NCBI GenBank assembly: GCA_949152475.1 | Contig: OX424556.1 | Span: 60,904,451-60,968,450, forward strand | Source: Terebella lapidaria | Lineage: Eukaryota > Annelida > Polychaeta > Terebellida > Terebellidae | Direction: 5' to 3' | Length of the DNA: 64,000 nt | Shown: positions 62,743-64,000 of the stretch, one piece after another | How positions within the stretch are numbered: position 1 is the stretch's first letter | How the letters are laid out: each line of letters opens with the position of its first letter | Program-made: the position numbers and the translations under genes | The notes under the pieces: generated by a model | Seen by the model: the letters and a program-made list of their open reading frames with translations, nothing else | What the model was told of the DNA's origin: nothing | The model's database searches: none

Positions 62743-63363
62743 CGTTACAACACGGTCCAGGCTCAGTGTCTGTGTCCCGGGCTCCACATCTCCGCTAGTG
62801 ACAGAGTATCCAACAGTGATGGCTCCTTGAGGCTGTTAAGGTGACAGCTCGAGAGGTTTCCATCTACCAATTAACCCAGAAAGCCTCTTGAAATGACGCC
62901 CGAGTGTAAACATCGAGCAGCCTTTTCACTTACACACAAACACACCATCGCCACCATATCCATGACTGCGGCCCTACAAAGCAGATCTCGTGTCGGGAGA
63001 TTGAACAATTACGTGTAAGCCTGCAGGACGTGGTCATGCATATTCCACACGGAGATTATGGGTTGTGCTGTGCCGCTCATGAACCCTGAAGCCGGGCAGT
63101 GCGTGCCTGTCTGGGGCTGTCTCCTGTCGCAGAGTCCGTCCCCCCAGATAGCCATAAATGGCCCAATGACTGTGTGGTTTTCCCCACGCGCCCTGTGTCC
63201 GGTACGTCTCCGACCAGTCTGTGCATCTGGCCGCTTGCTTTTGTCGTGACGTCTTGCCACCACCTCCAGCTTTACCAGACTCCGGCGGACGATTTTAGCG
63301 CCAATTCTTTGGCGGGATTTTGCAGCAGGCGACGTGGGGATGAGCAAACCAATGCGGGATCTC

Positions 63364-63401
<38 letters not shown>

Positions 63402-64000
63402 CCACTCGTCCTGTGGCCATTCCCACTCCCCGATGATGCGTAGTTGGCACAATGTTCAAACTAAATTGTGTTTGCTGTTTCTTTGCCCTCGAATTGCAAT
63501 TTTCTCTGCACAAACGAGAGCCGCGTCTTCGCAGTGAAGTCTATGCATGTATTATTCAGAATGCAGAAAATTGGCCTTTCGCAAATATTACTATTTATTC
63601 CTGCAAGCCTCGACCAATTCGAGTTGAATTTCTTGTTTGCTATGAGTTAGCACTGAAATTTATTATACATTGTAGATTGAGATCGATGGTCGATATAAAG
63701 CACCCATCAAGCAGTTGGGTGGCGATATTGTCTTGATCACAAATAGGCCTCCTGGAATAATTCATCAATACTAGATCGATGACTGTCTGGTCTGGGGTTT
63801 GGGAAGTTGGAACAGTCAGTCTGAGGGATAGTGATCTCTTGATCCGTACTACTACGGGTTGTGGTTGACAGGCTGGGAGACGACAGATTGGACGTGAGCA
63901 TCCAACCCGCCCCGGTAACGAGGCATTACATAAAGTAATATTAGACCTATACCAGCTTGTCGTACATACAAGTCATCGTCAATTTGGGAAAACCTGGGTG
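62743..64000. other. Upstream flank of the LHFPL-type gene
   Basis: No further gene recognised. Frames around 63009-63736 are composition or microsatellite effects. Includes the GA microsatellite at 63367-63398. Confidence 0.4.
63367..63398. repeat. (GA)16 microsatellite
   Basis: Uninterrupted GA dinucleotide run of about 32 bases. Confidence 0.95.

Noticed and set aside
62743..62787. Upstream GTG start for the LHFPL-type protein adding 15 residues
   Set aside because: Animal initiation at GTG is unlikely; the first ATG after the in-frame TAA is at 62742 and gives a family-like N terminus.

Overview
This is nuclear DNA from an animal. It holds four intron-containing, single-copy-type genes separated and interrupted by very dense non-coding repeats. 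The low gene density, short coding exons with GT/AG borders, long introns, many small inverted-repeat transposons and frequent GGCCTA-type words suggest a marine invertebrate (echinoderm, hemichordate, amphioxus or lophotrochozoan). I cannot resolve the phylum from the sequence alone.

Gene layout: (1) 964-4211, minus strand: a five-exon inosine/uridine-preferring nucleoside hydrolase whose exon model gives exactly 311 codons plus stop. (2) 20077-44796, plus strand: a 13-exon SLC6 sodium- and chloride-coupled transporter of the creatine/taurine/GABA branch; all phases close and the model gives 607 residues. (3) 49179-51641, minus strand: a two-exon ankyrin-repeat protein with a C-terminal SOCS-box-like segment, 771 residues. 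(4) 60653-62742, minus strand: a two-exon LHFPL-type tetraspan protein, 226 residues. The four genes have unrelated functions (nucleoside salvage, solute uptake, probable ubiquitin-ligase adaptor, tetraspan membrane protein). I see no operon-like or pathway link among them.

Repeat layout: much of the rest is mobile DNA. One family with GGTTACCGG-like termini and CGTCCGTC runs recurs about ten times. Its body is a tandem ~134 bp unit carrying perfect nuclear-receptor DR1 sites. Several short inverted-repeat elements (MITEs) are visible, including one hAT-like copy with a clean 8 bp target duplication. Three large foldback (long inverted repeat) structures stand out: 28690-37825 (SLC6 intron 6; arms of 69 bp tandem units; 105 bp satellite core), 38355-40701 (SLC6 intron 8; arms of GAGCGAGA-type repeats that are themselves hairpins) and 53860-59061 (intergenic; arms containing 28 bp tandem units; Pro/Gln-codon-like GC-rich core). 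Nearly all long open frames in these regions are by-products of tandem repeats and not genes.

Most unusual observations: SLC6 exons 7 and 8 lie in a ~530 bp island between two giant hairpins. The 3' end of SLC6 exon 2, with its splice donor, has been tandemly copied four more times in intron 2. Arrays of perfect DR1 hormone-receptor half-site pairs are spread by a transposon-like repeat.
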